Shown in pieces: positions 34,662 through 42,557 of a stretch of 64,000 bases of DNA. Both the position numbers and the translations under genes were made by a program. The stretch's first letter is position 1; each line of letters opens with the position of its first letter. Source of the DNA: Actinomadura rupiterrae (GTDB lineage Bacteria; Actinomycetota; Actinomycetes; Streptosporangiales; Streptosporangiaceae). The notes under the pieces are model-generated. The model was not told the origin of the DNA, ran no database searches, and saw only the letters and a list, made by a program, of their open reading frames with translations. The stretch spans positions 620,001-684,000 of the forward strand of contig NZ_JAMZEA010000006.1 in the NCBI RefSeq assembly GCF_024172125.1, written 5' to 3'.

Positions 34662-35183
34662 GTGCAGCTGCACGCTGACAACACCCCCTTTGAGATCCGA
34701 CCTGCGCGTCCCGGAGATGGAGCGGGAGTCGCGCGGGCCTGGCAGGACTTCGCGGACTACTACATCGAGCTGGCGCCCGACGCGTTCAAGGCGCCCGAAC
34801 CGGACGGTCTGACCGACTACCTGGAAGGCAAGCTGCTGAGCACGGACGACGACAGCTTCGTTCGTGTCGCCGCTCACGAGGACGAGGCGGTCGGCTTTGT
34901 GCACGCCGTGTTCCACCAGCCTCACAAGGACGCCGCCTATCAGCTCAGCAAAGACATCGCCATACCCCGGGTCTTCGTCAACGCCTTGGCCCTACAGCGT
35001 CGGCACTGGCGAGGCGGTGCAGGGACCGCGCTGATGAAGGCCACGGAGGAATGGGCGAACAGCCGCGGCGCCGACCTCCTCGCTCTGGAGACCTTCGCGG
35101 CCAGCCCCATCTCCGTTCCCTTCTACGAGAACCGGATGGGCTACCGCCGCCACACCATCACGTTCACCAAGGCCCTCCCTTAG
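34662..35183 (+). CDS. GNAT family N-acetyltransferase
   Basis: 173 residues from GTG 34662, with GGAG 7 nt upstream. It opens with the typical strand FEIRPARPGDGAGVARAW. The acetyl-CoA-binding motif A is ALQRRHWRGGAGTALMKATEEWA (R/Q-x-x-G-x-G/A type), and the closing ETFAASPISVPFYENRMGYRRH is the usual motif B. The last 20 bp overlap the end of the convergent DUF559 gene. Substrate not predictable. Confidence 0.88.
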   Translation: MQLHADNTPFEIRPARPGDGAGVARAWQDFADYYIELAPDAFKAPEPDGLTDYLEGKLLSTDDDSFVRVAAHEDEAVGFVHAVFHQPHKDAAYQLSKDIAIPRVFVNALALQRRHWRGGAGTALMKATEEWANSRGADLLALETFAASPISVPFYENRMGYRRHTITFTKALP

Positions 35184-36060
35184 CGGTCGGAGCGCGGGCG
35201 CGGGCGCGGCGAGCCAGGGGGTTGCGGAGGCGGGCCAGGTGGGTGGCCAGGCGGTCCATGGTGCGGTCGTCGGGGTGCCAGCCGTGGTCCAGGAGGGCGG
35301 TGAGGAGGGCCTCCAAGTAGGGCGCCGGGTACGGGAGGACGTCCTTGGTGACGGGGATGATCTGCCAGCCCCGGGCGCGGAGCCAGCGGCGGCGGTGGTC
35401 GTCGTGGGCGCGGGCCCGCCGGCCGGTGTGGTGGCGCTCGCCGTCGTATTCGAGGCCGACGCGCCACTGCTCGTACCCGAGGTCGATGTAGAGCCGCTCG
35501 CCGTGGGGACCGGGGACGGGGATCTGCGTACTCGGCCGAGGGAAGCCCGCCCGGATCAGCAGAACCCTGGTCCAGCTTTCGCCCGGGGACGCCGCGCCTC
35601 GGTCGCTCAGGCGGAAGACCTCGGCGAGACGGCTTCCGGGGTAGCCGGGGAGACTCTTGGCCATAGCGCGCAGGTCGGGTTCGGGGATACCGCTGCGGAG
35701 GAACTGGTCGAGCGCCGCGACCGCTTCGAGGCGAGGGAGCCAGCGGGCGCAGTCGAGCGCCGTGCGCGTGCGCGTCGTCAACCGGACGTCGTGGTGCGTG
35801 GTGACGTGCTCGGACGGCAGGAGCGCCCAGCGCGGGTCGGGAGGCGTGTCGGGCGGCGCCGGTTCGGCAAGGATCAGGTCGAGATCCCATTCGTTCGGGC
35901 GGGCGCCGGGCGCCAAGACGTCGATCCCCCAGATCCAGGCGGCCGTGCGGCGTGCGATCACGGCTCCCGCGGGGAGGATGTCGGCGAGGCGGCCCGGACG
36001 GCCGTCGGCCAGCGGGCGGATCTTGTGGTCGGACGCTTTCGTCCAGGTCAGAGTGGTCAT
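35164..36060 (-). CDS. DUF559 / Vsr-like endonuclease-fold protein
   Basis: 298 residues from ATG 36060. The C-terminal part, YIDLGYEQWRVGLEYDGERHHT, then a R/H-rich helix and LRARGWQIIPVTKDVL, shows the short Vsr-type PD-(D/E)XK pattern: D, E-Y-D and a trailing RGW-V strand. The N-terminal 180 residues resemble AbiEi-like antitoxin or regulatory regions found with DUF559 in actinobacteria. Very common orphan genes of unknown role; nuclease activity is not shown for most. Converges with the GNAT gene by a 20-bp overlap. Confidence 0.75.
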   Translation of the reverse strand: MTTLTWTKASDHKIRPLADGRPGRLADILPAGAVIARRTAAWIWGIDVLAPGARPNEWDLDLILAEPAPPDTPPDPRWALLPSEHVTTHHDVRLTTRTRTALDCARWLPRLEAVAALDQFLRSGIPEPDLRAMAKSLPGYPGSRLAEVFRLSDRGAASPGESWTRVLLIRAGFPRPSTQIPVPGPHGERLYIDLGYEQWRVGLEYDGERHHTGRRARAHDDHRRRWLRARGWQIIPVTKDVLPYPAPYLEALLTALLDHGWHPDDRTMDRLATHLARLRNPLARRARARAPTAKGGPW

Positions 36061-36143
36061 GCCTCAAGGTTCGCGGCTGCCACCCGCCCGACGAAAGCCG
36101 GCCGCCGAACTGTGGATAACTATCGCGTCGAGGAGGTTCTCCC

Positions 36144-36749
36144 ATGCTGATCGAGCATCGAGGCCAACGTCCTGTAGTGCCGTCCTCCGCATACGTGGCT
36201 CCGACAGCGGTGCTATGCGGAGCGGTCACGCTCGGGCAGAACGCTCGCGTGCTCCACGGAGCGGTACTGAGCGCCGAGGACGGTGAGGTGACCGTAGGAG
36301 CGGACGTCGTCGTGATGGAGAACGCCCTCGTGCGCGGGCGCGAGGGCCATCCGGCGCGCATCGGGGACTCGGTACTGGTCGGCCCGCACGCTCACGTCAA
36401 CGGAGCCGTCGTTGAAGACGAGGCGTTTCTTGCTACCGGAACCTCGGTCTTTCCCGGCGCAGTGGTTGGAACCGGTGCCGAGATGCGCATCAACAGCGTC
36501 CTGCATGTCGGATCGCATCTGCAGCCCGGGACGGTCGTCCCGATCGGGTGGGTCGCGGTAGGAGTGCCTGCTCGGCTGTTCGCTCCAGATCGGCATGACG
36601 AGATCTGGGAGGTGCAGCGGGAGATGGATTTCCCGGGCGTCGTCTACGGGGTGTCCCGGGACGCGTCCATGCGCGAGGTCATGGCCCGGCAGGTCGCGTT
36701 CTTCGGGGAACATCGCAATGACCGGGTGGTCGAGGGGCCGGGGACTTAA
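36144..36749 (+). CDS. Gamma-carbonic-anhydrase-like hexapeptide protein
   Basis: 201 residues of left-handed beta-helix: repeated hexapeptide turns such as AYVAPTAVLCGAVTLGQNA, GADVVVMEN and EDEAFLATGTSVFPGAVVG. Zinc-ligand-like histidines appear in LVGPHAHVNGA and HVGSHLQPGT; the usual first ligand near RVLHGAVL is also a histidine. The C-terminal 60 residues are helical. It resembles the CaiE/PaaY/YrdA group. Carbonic anhydrase activity is possible, not certain. Confidence 0.85.
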   Translation: MLIEHRGQRPVVPSSAYVAPTAVLCGAVTLGQNARVLHGAVLSAEDGEVTVGADVVVMENALVRGREGHPARIGDSVLVGPHAHVNGAVVEDEAFLATGTSVFPGAVVGTGAEMRINSVLHVGSHLQPGTVVPIGWVAVGVPARLFAPDRHDEIWEVQREMDFPGVVYGVSRDASMREVMARQVAFFGEHRNDRVVEGPGT

Positions 36750-36877
36750 GTTGGGTTGGAAGGTGGCGGAAGGCAAGGGTGGGAGTCCGGCCCGGCCCGC
36801 ACGCGGGCGTGGCGCCGCAGGCGTGGACTTGCGGGGCCGGCGGCCGGCGGCCGGAGGATGGCGGGGAGGTGACGGAG

Positions 36878-37510
36878 ATGATGGCGAAAGGTACGCGGCA
36901 GGCGCTGCACGGCGTCGCCGAGATGGTCCTCGCGGGGCCTCAGTTCCGGACGAGCGGGTCGATCGAGCTGACCGTGAGGGACGGCGGTTTCGGGACGGTG
37001 GCGAGACCCCTCCTGCGCGTGCGCGGGACGGAGCTGGTCGTGGACGAGCGGGCCATCCCGATGAACGGCCTGACGTTCACGCAGCTGGCCGCGGCCGCGG
37101 ACGTCGAGGCGGGCCGTCCGGAAGGCGTGTACAAGGAAGGCAGCGGGCTCACCCCGGACGACACCATCGGCATAGACGCGGGCGAGGCGGCCATCATCGA
37201 GCGCGCCTTCGCGTGGGGCATGGAGGCTCTCGTCAGGCTGGACCCGAACGAGCGTCCGATCCTGTGGCCCGAACACTTCGACATCGCCATCACTGTGGAC
37301 GAGGTCAACTACGGCGTGTCCCCCGGTGATGAGTACCTGTCCGAGCCGTACGCGTATGCCGGCCCCTGGCGCACGCGCGTTGGGGCGTTCTGGAACGCGC
37401 CTTTCGGAGCGGCACGTCCGCTGCGTCTGCTGCCGGGCGCGACAGCAGTTCACGACTTCTTCAGCGAGGCGCGTACCCGGGTGGCGTCCGACCCCGTGCG
37501 CGAGCCTTAA
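36878..37510 (+). CDS. Protein of unknown function
   Basis: 210 residues from ATG 36878, with GGGGAGG 8 nt upstream; a GTG at 36869 touches that site and is less likely. Features: SGSIELTVRDGGFGTVARPLLRVRGTELVVDER (beta-rich), a mixed middle, and RPILWPEHFDIAITVDEVNYGVSPGDEYLSEPYAYAGPW, which may be a ligand-binding block. No membrane segment or signal peptide. It looks like a conserved actinobacterial family; I do not recognise it. Confidence 0.75.
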   Translation: MMAKGTRQALHGVAEMVLAGPQFRTSGSIELTVRDGGFGTVARPLLRVRGTELVVDERAIPMNGLTFTQLAAAADVEAGRPEGVYKEGSGLTPDDTIGIDAGEAAIIERAFAWGMEALVRLDPNERPILWPEHFDIAITVDEVNYGVSPGDEYLSEPYAYAGPWRTRVGAFWNAPFGAARPLRLLPGATAVHDFFSEARTRVASDPVREP

Positions 37511-37734
37511 ACCCACGCGCACGAGGACGGGCGTTTGCGCACGTGCGAGGCCGTAGGCGCGTGTGCAGGGCGATTGCGCGCGCTAGGCCGGTGACGCGCA
37601 CGCTAGGCCGTTGACGCGCGTGCGGGGCGCTGGCCGCGCACGCTGGGCCGTTGACGCGCGCGCCATCCCGTTCGCGCACGTACGGGACGTTCGCACGCGT
37701 TCGGGACGCTTGCGCGCGTGCGGGGGGGCGTTGC
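37511..37734. repeat. Degenerate short GC-rich repeats between the unknown gene and the VOC gene
   Basis: Phrases such as CGCGCACGCTAGGCCGTTGA, GACGCGCGTGCGGGGCGCTG and CGTTCGCGCACGTACGGGAC recur with a period of about 25-27 bp, roughly eight times. Clearly related units but heavily mutated. No coding potential seen. Confidence 0.7.
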
Positions 37735-38115
37735 CTAGGCGGGGGCGATCAGCTCGTACAGGTTGCCGGACGGGTCTGGGAAGTAGACGCCGCGTCCGCC
37801 CAGCGGTGAATGCTCGTCGACCTTGCCGTTCGTGTAGCTTCCCGGTCCGTCGCCGTGCGGCAGCTCGTGCGCGCGCAGGTACGCGACGGCTGCGTCGAAC
37901 GTTGCGGCGTCCACGTCGAAGGCCAGGTGATGGCCCGCAGCATCGGGAACCGTCATGAAGTCGAGCGTCAGTTCCTCGTTGATGGGCAGAGGCGCGAAAT
38001 GCTTGGCGACGGGGTGGAGACCGGCGTACTCCAAGCCGAGGATGTCGGCGAGGTAGCGCGCGGCGGCCTCGTTGTCGGCGGCGGGGACGATCGTGTGGTT
38101 GAGCCTGATGGTCAC
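37735..38115 (-). CDS. VOC family (glyoxalase/dioxygenase-fold) protein
   Basis: 126 residues from GTG 38115, with GGAGG upstream. One complete pair of beta-alpha-beta-beta-beta modules: TIRLNHTIVPAADNEAAARYLADILGL at the start, HHLAFDVDAATFDAAVAYL in the middle and GRGVYFPDPSGNLYELIAP at the end, where E in YELI is the usual metal ligand and H in RLNHT another. Reaction unknown: fosfomycin, bleomycin or glyoxal type cannot be told apart. It is controlled by a promoter with a perfect palindrome. Confidence 0.88.
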   Translation of the reverse strand: MTIRLNHTIVPAADNEAAARYLADILGLEYAGLHPVAKHFAPLPINEELTLDFMTVPDAAGHHLAFDVDAATFDAAVAYLRAHELPHGDGPGSYTNGKVDEHSPLGGRGVYFPDPSGNLYELIAPA

Positions 38116-38182
38116 TTCGGTCCTCCAGCGACGATGACGGCGGTGACGGCAGTGGCGGCGATGGTGGTGCGCCTTCCCCTCC

Positions 38183-38212
38183 ACGCTACGGAGTGAGTAC
38201 TCACTCCGTCAA
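38183..38212 (-). promoter_or_regulatory. Promoter of the VOC gene with an embedded 22-bp palindromic operator
   Basis: On the minus strand, TTGACG (38207-38212) and TAGCGT (38183-38188) form -35 and -10 boxes 18 bp apart. Between them and overlapping both is a perfect 22-bp palindrome, 38188-38209, half-site ACGGAGTGAGT. A repressor bound here would block RNA polymerase. No TetR or MarR gene adjoins, so the regulator is elsewhere. Confidence 0.75.
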
Positions 38213-38254
38213 GCCCACGGGGCGGCATACCGTCCGATCGGCCACCAGGCTGCT

Positions 38255-38375
38255 GATAACGTTGCAGATCACGCGTGCGCTGAGCGAAGTCCGGTGAGAC
38301 CCCGGCGCTGTCCCGCAACTGTGATGGCCTCCCCCGAGGCCGAGCCAGGTCGCCTTGCCGCACGCCGACGATTTC
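38255..38375 (+). promoter_or_regulatory. Cobalamin riboswitch ahead of btuF
   Basis: Conserved cobalamin-aptamer blocks occur in order: GAAGTCCGGTGAGACCCCGG, then CGCTGTCCCGCAACTGTGATG (38285-38325), a variable stem, and the B12 box GAGCCAGGTCGCCTTGCC (38342-38359). It lies 70 bp upstream of btuF. High B12 would shut down expression of the uptake operon. Confidence 0.93.
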
Positions 38376-38442
38376 GACCTCGCGGTAGGGCCGGTCCGTC
38401 ACGGGCGGGCCGCATGCCCGCCGCGTGCCTTGGAGGCAGGCT

Positions 38443-39393
38443 GTGAGACCCGTCCGCGCGCTCGGCGCGTCCCTTGTGATCGGCGCGCTGGCGCTGGCGT
38501 CCGCCTGCGGCGGCTCCGGCGACTCCGGCAAGGACGAGGGCAAGGGCGGCGCCTCGGGCGGCGGCCCGGTCGTCGTCCAGGCGTCCAACGGGAGCGTCAC
38601 CGTCCCGGCGACGCCGAAGCGCATCGTGTCGCTCTCCCCCACGCACACCGAGACGCTGTTCGCGATCGGCGCCGGCAAGCAGGTGACAGCCGTGGACGAG
38701 CTGTCCAACTACCCGGCTAACGCGCCGCGCACCAAGCTGAGCGGGTTCAAGCCGAACGCCGAGGCGGTCATCGCGGCCAAGCCCGACCTGGTCGTCCTGT
38801 CGAACGACATGGACGGCATCGTCGACGCGCTGACCAAGGTGAAGATCCCGGTCCTGCTCGAACCCGCCGCGACCAAGCTGGACGAGGCGTACGACGAGAT
38901 CCAGGACCTCGGCAAGGCCACCGGGCACACCGCTGAGGCGTCCAAGCTCACGGAGCAGATGCGCACCGGCATCCAGCAGACGGTAGCGACCGCTAGCAAG
39001 GCCGCGGGCGACCGCAAGCTCAGCTACTACCACGAGCTCGACAACGAGCTGCACACGGTGACCTCGAAGACCTTCATCGGCCAGGTCTACGGCCTGTTCG
39101 GCCTGCAGAACATCGCGGACGGCGCGGACAAGGCGGCCGGCGGCTACCCGCAGCTGTCGCAGGAGTACCTGCTGCGCCGCGACCCGGACCTGATCCTGCT
39201 CGCCGACACCAAGTGCTGCGGCCAGTCCGGCGTGGTCGTCGGCAAGCGTCCCGGCTGGTCCGCGCTGACCGCGGTGAAGAAGCAGGACACGGTCGAACTG
39301 GACGACGACATCGCGTCCCGCTGGGGCCCGCGCCTGCCCGACTTCGTCAAGGCCATCGCCGCCGCCGTGCAGAAGGCGTCGGCCTCGAAGTGA
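38443..39393 (+). CDS. btuF: Corrinoid ABC transporter substrate-binding lipoprotein
   Basis: 316 residues from GTG 38443 (GGAGG 6 nt upstream). The lipobox ALASAC puts the lipid anchor on C22, followed by a Gly/Ser/Lys linker and then a class III periplasmic-binding fold: PKRIVSLSPTHTETLFAIGAG is the BtuF-type first strand, and AEAVIAAKPDLVVLSND the second. It captures cobalamin or cobinamide outside the cell and hands it to BtuC. First gene of the riboswitch operon. Confidence 0.93.
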   Translation: MRPVRALGASLVIGALALASACGGSGDSGKDEGKGGASGGGPVVVQASNGSVTVPATPKRIVSLSPTHTETLFAIGAGKQVTAVDELSNYPANAPRTKLSGFKPNAEAVIAAKPDLVVLSNDMDGIVDALTKVKIPVLLEPAATKLDEAYDEIQDLGKATGHTAEASKLTEQMRTGIQQTVATASKAAGDRKLSYYHELDNELHTVTSKTFIGQVYGLFGLQNIADGADKAAGGYPQLSQEYLLRRDPDLILLADTKCCGQSGVVVGKRPGWSALTAVKKQDTVELDDDIASRWGPRLPDFVKAIAAAVQKASASK

Positions 39394-40508
39394 CGTCCGC
39401 CGGCCCCCGTTCGCGGCTCCGCGGGCTCGCCGCCCGCCCCCGCCGCGAACGGCGGGCGCGGCGGGAGCAGCGGGCGCGGTTGCGGGCGGTTCAGCTGGTG
39501 GTCGCGCTGGTGGCGCTGGGCGCGTCGATACTGGGCGCGCTGCTCGTGGGGGCCGCCGGCCTGCCGGTTTCCGGGGTGCTGAAGGCGCTCGCCGACACGG
39601 TCCCGTTCGTCCATCTCGATTCGGGGCTCAGCGTCGTCGAGCACAACGTGCTGTTCGAGCTGCGGTTGCCGCGCGTCCTGATGGCGGCGCTGGTCGGAGG
39701 GCTGCTCGCCATCGCGGGAGCCGGATACCAGGGGGTATTCCGCAACCCGCTCGCCGATCCGTACCTGCTCGGCGCGGCCGCCGGGGCCGGGGTGGGCGCG
39801 ACGCTGGCGATCGTCGCTTTCTCCAGCGCGCCGGACTTCGCGGTCCCCGTCGCGGCGTTCACCGGCGCTATCACCGGCGTGCTGCTGGCCTACGGCCTCG
39901 GCCAGGTCGCGTCGCGCGGCGGAAGCGGAGGCGGCGGGACGGGCACGCTCGTGCTCGCGGGCGTCGCGGTGGCGAACTTCCTGTCGGCGGTCCAGACGTT
40001 CCTGCAGCAGGCGAACTCCCAGCAGCTCCAGCGGATCTTCGCGTGGGTCCTCGGCGGCGTCGGCACCGCCGACTGGGGACAGCTGCGGATGGTCGCGCCG
40101 TACGCGCTGATAGCCGTCGTCGTGCTACTCACTCACGGCCGCTTGCTCGACGTCCTCGCCGTCGGCGACGAGGAGGCGGCGACGCTCGGGATGTCAGCGG
40201 CGCGAGTGCGCTTCCTGGTTCTCCTCGCCGCGTCGCTTGCCACCGCTTGCGCCGTCGCGGTCAGCGGGCTGATCGCGTTCGTCGGGATCGTCGTCCCGCA
40301 CCTGGTGAGGCGGCTCGCGGGCGGCTCGTACCGGATCGTCCTGCCGCTGTCGCTGCTCGTGGGGGGCGCTTTCCTCGAACTCGCCGACCTGGTCGCGCGG
40401 ACGGTGGTCGCGCCCGCCGAACTCCCGCTCGGCGTGGTGACCGCGTTCGTCGGCGGCCCGTTCTTCGTCCTGGTCCTCCGCGCGACGCGGCGGCAGGTGG
40501 ACGTATGA
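39390..40508 (+). CDS. btuC: Corrinoid ABC transporter permease (FecCD family)
   Basis: 372 residues from GTG 39390; GTGA overlaps the btuF stop, so translation is coupled. Around ten membrane helices. FecCD signature blocks: LRLPRVLMAALVGGLLAIAGAGYQGVFRNPLADPYLLG and AVSGLIAFVGIVVPHLVRRLAGG. The N-terminal 30 residues are very Arg-rich, cytoplasmic. Forms the membrane channel for B12 compounds with BtuD. Confidence 0.93.
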   Translation: MTSAGPRSRLRGLAARPRRERRARREQRARLRAVQLVVALVALGASILGALLVGAAGLPVSGVLKALADTVPFVHLDSGLSVVEHNVLFELRLPRVLMAALVGGLLAIAGAGYQGVFRNPLADPYLLGAAAGAGVGATLAIVAFSSAPDFAVPVAAFTGAITGVLLAYGLGQVASRGGSGGGGTGTLVLAGVAVANFLSAVQTFLQQANSQQLQRIFAWVLGGVGTADWGQLRMVAPYALIAVVVLLTHGRLLDVLAVGDEEAATLGMSAARVRFLVLLAASLATACAVAVSGLIAFVGIVVPHLVRRLAGGSYRIVLPLSLLVGGAFLELADLVARTVVAPAELPLGVVTAFVGGPFFVLVLRATRRQVDV

Positions 40509-40551
40509 CGCGCCAAGCATCCCAGCCCCGGACGCGTCGGCGGGCGGCCCG

Positions 40552-41349
40552 ATGACGGTTCTGGTGCGCGGGCTGGACGTCGAGCTAGGCGGGCGGCGCG
40601 TCCTGCGGTCGGTGTCCATGGAGGTCGAAGGCGGCTCGTGGACGGCGGTCATCGGCCCGAACGGGGCCGGGAAGTCGACGCTGCTGCGCGCCGTGCTGGG
40701 CCTCCGTGACGGGCAGGGCATGATCGCGGTCTCCGGACGGGACGTCCGGTCGATGCGGCCGCGCCAGCGCGCCCGACTGGTCGCCTACGCCCCGCAGAGT
40801 CCGCGCCTGCCGGCCGGGATGACGGTGTTCGATTACGCCCTTCTCGGACGTTCCCCCTACATCCCGCACTTCGGACGGGAGACCGCGCATGACCGGTCGG
40901 TCACGGCCGAGGTCCTGGAGCGGCTCGACCTCGCGGACCTGGCGGCGCGGACGCTCGACCAGCTCTCGGGCGGCGAGCGGCAGCGGGTCGTCCTGGCGCG
41001 GGCGCTGGCGCAGCAGACGCCCGTCCTGCTCCTGGACGAGCCGACCACCGCGCTCGACATCGGCCACCAGCAGCAGGTCATGGAGCTGGTCGACCGGCTG
41101 CGCCTGGCGGACGGCCTGACCGTCGTCTCGACCATCCACGACCTGACGCTCGCCGCGCAGTACGCCGACCGGCTGGAGCTTCTTTCGGACGGCCGCGTCG
41201 CCGCTTCCGGTCCGCCCGCGGACGTGCTGACCCGGGACACCATAGCGGCCCATTTCGACGCGAACGTCAGCGTGTCCCATGATGCGGAGGGGCGTCCGCT
41301 GCTGGCGCTGGAACGTCCGGTCCGTCCTGGTGAAGGGGCTGCGCAGTGA
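40552..41349 (+). CDS. btuD: Corrinoid ABC transporter ATP-binding protein
   Basis: 265 residues. Walker A GPNGAGKST at 35-43, signature LSGGERQRV, Walker B VLLLDEPTTALD, H-loop STIHD. Matches the FecE/BtuD group, powering the BtuC channel. It starts at ATG 40552, 43 bp after btuC. Its stop overlaps a GTG that opens the leader-like mini-frames before cbiZ. Confidence 0.93.
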   Translation: MTVLVRGLDVELGGRRVLRSVSMEVEGGSWTAVIGPNGAGKSTLLRAVLGLRDGQGMIAVSGRDVRSMRPRQRARLVAYAPQSPRLPAGMTVFDYALLGRSPYIPHFGRETAHDRSVTAEVLERLDLADLAARTLDQLSGGERQRVVLARALAQQTPVLLLDEPTTALDIGHQQQVMELVDRLRLADGLTVVSTIHDLTLAAQYADRLELLSDGRVAASGPPADVLTRDTIAAHFDANVSVSHDAEGRPLLALERPVRPGEGAAQ

Positions 41350-41430
41350 GTCCCGGCCGAAGGAGCGGCGGAGTGAGCGTCCCTGGCAAAGGAGCGGCGG
41401 AGTGAGCGTCCCTGGCAAAGGAGCGGCGGA
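41344..41430 (+). repeat. Duplicated 29-bp unit carrying a ribosome site and start codon before cbiZ
   Basis: Two identical 29-bp units (41371-41399 and 41400-41428) and a diverged 27-bp one before them. Each contains AAAGGAG or AAGGAG and, 6-7 nt later, GTGA. Mini-frame 1 (41346-41405) starts on the btuD stop, mini-frame 2 (41402-41434) starts on its stop, and cbiZ (41431) starts on the stop of 2, every time as GTGA. Each identical unit encodes VSVPGKGAAE. Confidence 0.85.
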
Positions 41431-42129
41431 GTGAGAGTCGACCTGCACTGGCGCGAGGAGGACGGCGCGCGCTTGGCCGCGACGGTCTGGCATCCCGGGG
41501 ACGGCTACCGGATGATCTCGTCGGCGATGCTCGGCGGCGGGCTCACGTCCGCCCGCTGGGTGCTGAACGCGCAGGTCGCGGGCGGGTACTCGCGCATGGA
41601 CCCGGTCGACCACCTGCACGAGCTCGCCGCCGCGTACGGCCTGGACGGCCCCGGCGTCGGGATGCTGACAGCGGCCTCGGTCGAGCGGACGCAGCATGCG
41701 GACGACGGCGGTGTCGAGGTGTCGGCGACGGTCGGGCTGCGCGTGCCGACGTGGGCCGCCGCGCCCGCCGATGCGGACGACCCGGAACTCGCCCCGATCC
41801 GCCTGGACGGCGCCGTCCTCCGGCCCGGAACGATCAACATCGTGGTCGCGGTTCCCGTCCCGCTGTCGGACGCCGCGCTGGTCAACGCCGTGATCACCGC
41901 GACCGAGGCCAAGTCGCAGGCGATGCTGGAGGCGGGCTACGCCGGGACGGGCACCGCGTCGGACGCGATCTGCGTGGCCACGCCCGAAACCCCGGGCGAG
42001 GCGGAGCCCTTCGCCGGACCGCGCTCGGTCTGGGGCGCGCGGATCGCCCGGGCCGTCCATGAAGCGGTGCTGTCCGGAGCGCATGACTACACGCGCCTGC
42101 TCGCGGCCCGCAGGGATTCGACAGAGTAG
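41431..42129 (+). CDS. cbiZ: Adenosylcobinamide amidohydrolase
   Basis: 232 residues of CbiZ: strand-rich start, SSAMLGGGLTSARWVLNAQV, the TINIVVAVPVPLSDAALVNAVITATEAKSQAML block and the family hallmark GYAGTGTASDAICVA. It removes the aminopropanol tail of adenosylcobinamide or pseudo-B12 to yield cobyric acid, letting the cell rebuild the lower ligand. Being the last gene of a BtuFCD operon under a B12 riboswitch fits salvage. Start GTG 41431 overlaps the preceding mini-frame stop. Confidence 0.92.
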   Translation: MRVDLHWREEDGARLAATVWHPGDGYRMISSAMLGGGLTSARWVLNAQVAGGYSRMDPVDHLHELAAAYGLDGPGVGMLTAASVERTQHADDGGVEVSATVGLRVPTWAAAPADADDPELAPIRLDGAVLRPGTINIVVAVPVPLSDAALVNAVITATEAKSQAMLEAGYAGTGTASDAICVATPETPGEAEPFAGPRSVWGARIARAVHEAVLSGAHDYTRLLAARRDSTE

Positions 42130-42473
42130 ACCCCGGTCGGCGGCTCGGGATCCGGTAGGACGAGCGTCGGAACAGGGTCTTCCTCACGCCAACCCGAAGG
42201 GCGCTCGCGTTCGGCAACAAGGGCGGATACGGCGATGCGGAGTTCTTCCAGGACTTGCGAAAGCTCCCCGACAAGCTGTTCCGCTCGCTCTGGCGTAACC
42301 AAGGGGACGGTCTCGGGCTCGCTCATGCCTCGGGCTGTCTCAGGCACGCTCACGCCACTGGCGGTCTCAGGCACGCTCATGCCTCTAGCAGTCTCAGGCA
42401 CGCTCATGCCTCTGGCGGTGTTGGGCTGGCTCATGCCTCTGGTACGCAGGACACGACCCGATGCGTTCGACAT
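42087..42473 (-). CDS. Hypothetical protein with N-terminal nine-residue repeats
   Basis: 128 codons from ATG 42473. The N-terminal part contains five copies of a nine-residue unit of the type MSVPETARG, then a coherent amphipathic segment (AEQLVGELSQVLEELRIAVSALVAERERPSGW) and an acidic/proline tail. The C-terminal helix looks like a real coiled coil, so a gene is plausible. Any of the repeated ATGs (42434, 42407, 42380, 42326) could be the start; 42326 gives a 79-residue form. The 3' end overlaps cbiZ by 43 bp on the other strand. No family recognised. Confidence 0.5.
   Translation of the reverse strand: MSNASGRVLRTRGMSQPNTARGMSVPETARGMSVPETASGVSVPETARGMSEPETVPLVTPERAEQLVGELSQVLEELRIAVSALVAERERPSGWREEDPVPTLVLPDPEPPTGVYSVESLRAASRRV
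42310..42444 (-). repeat. 27-bp in-frame repeat, five units each with an ATG or GTG
   Basis: Start codons occur at 42434, 42407, 42380, 42353 (GTG) and 42326, exactly 27 bp apart, each preceded by a GAGGC-type ribosome-site-like motif. The unit encodes MSVPETARG and variants. Confidence 0.85.
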
Positions 42474-42557
42474 CGGGCGAACGGTTCCAGCGGCCTAGCG
42501 AAAGACGAACACAGCCTCCAAGCGCCTAGCGCGACGTTCCGAAGGGCAAAGCCGGAG

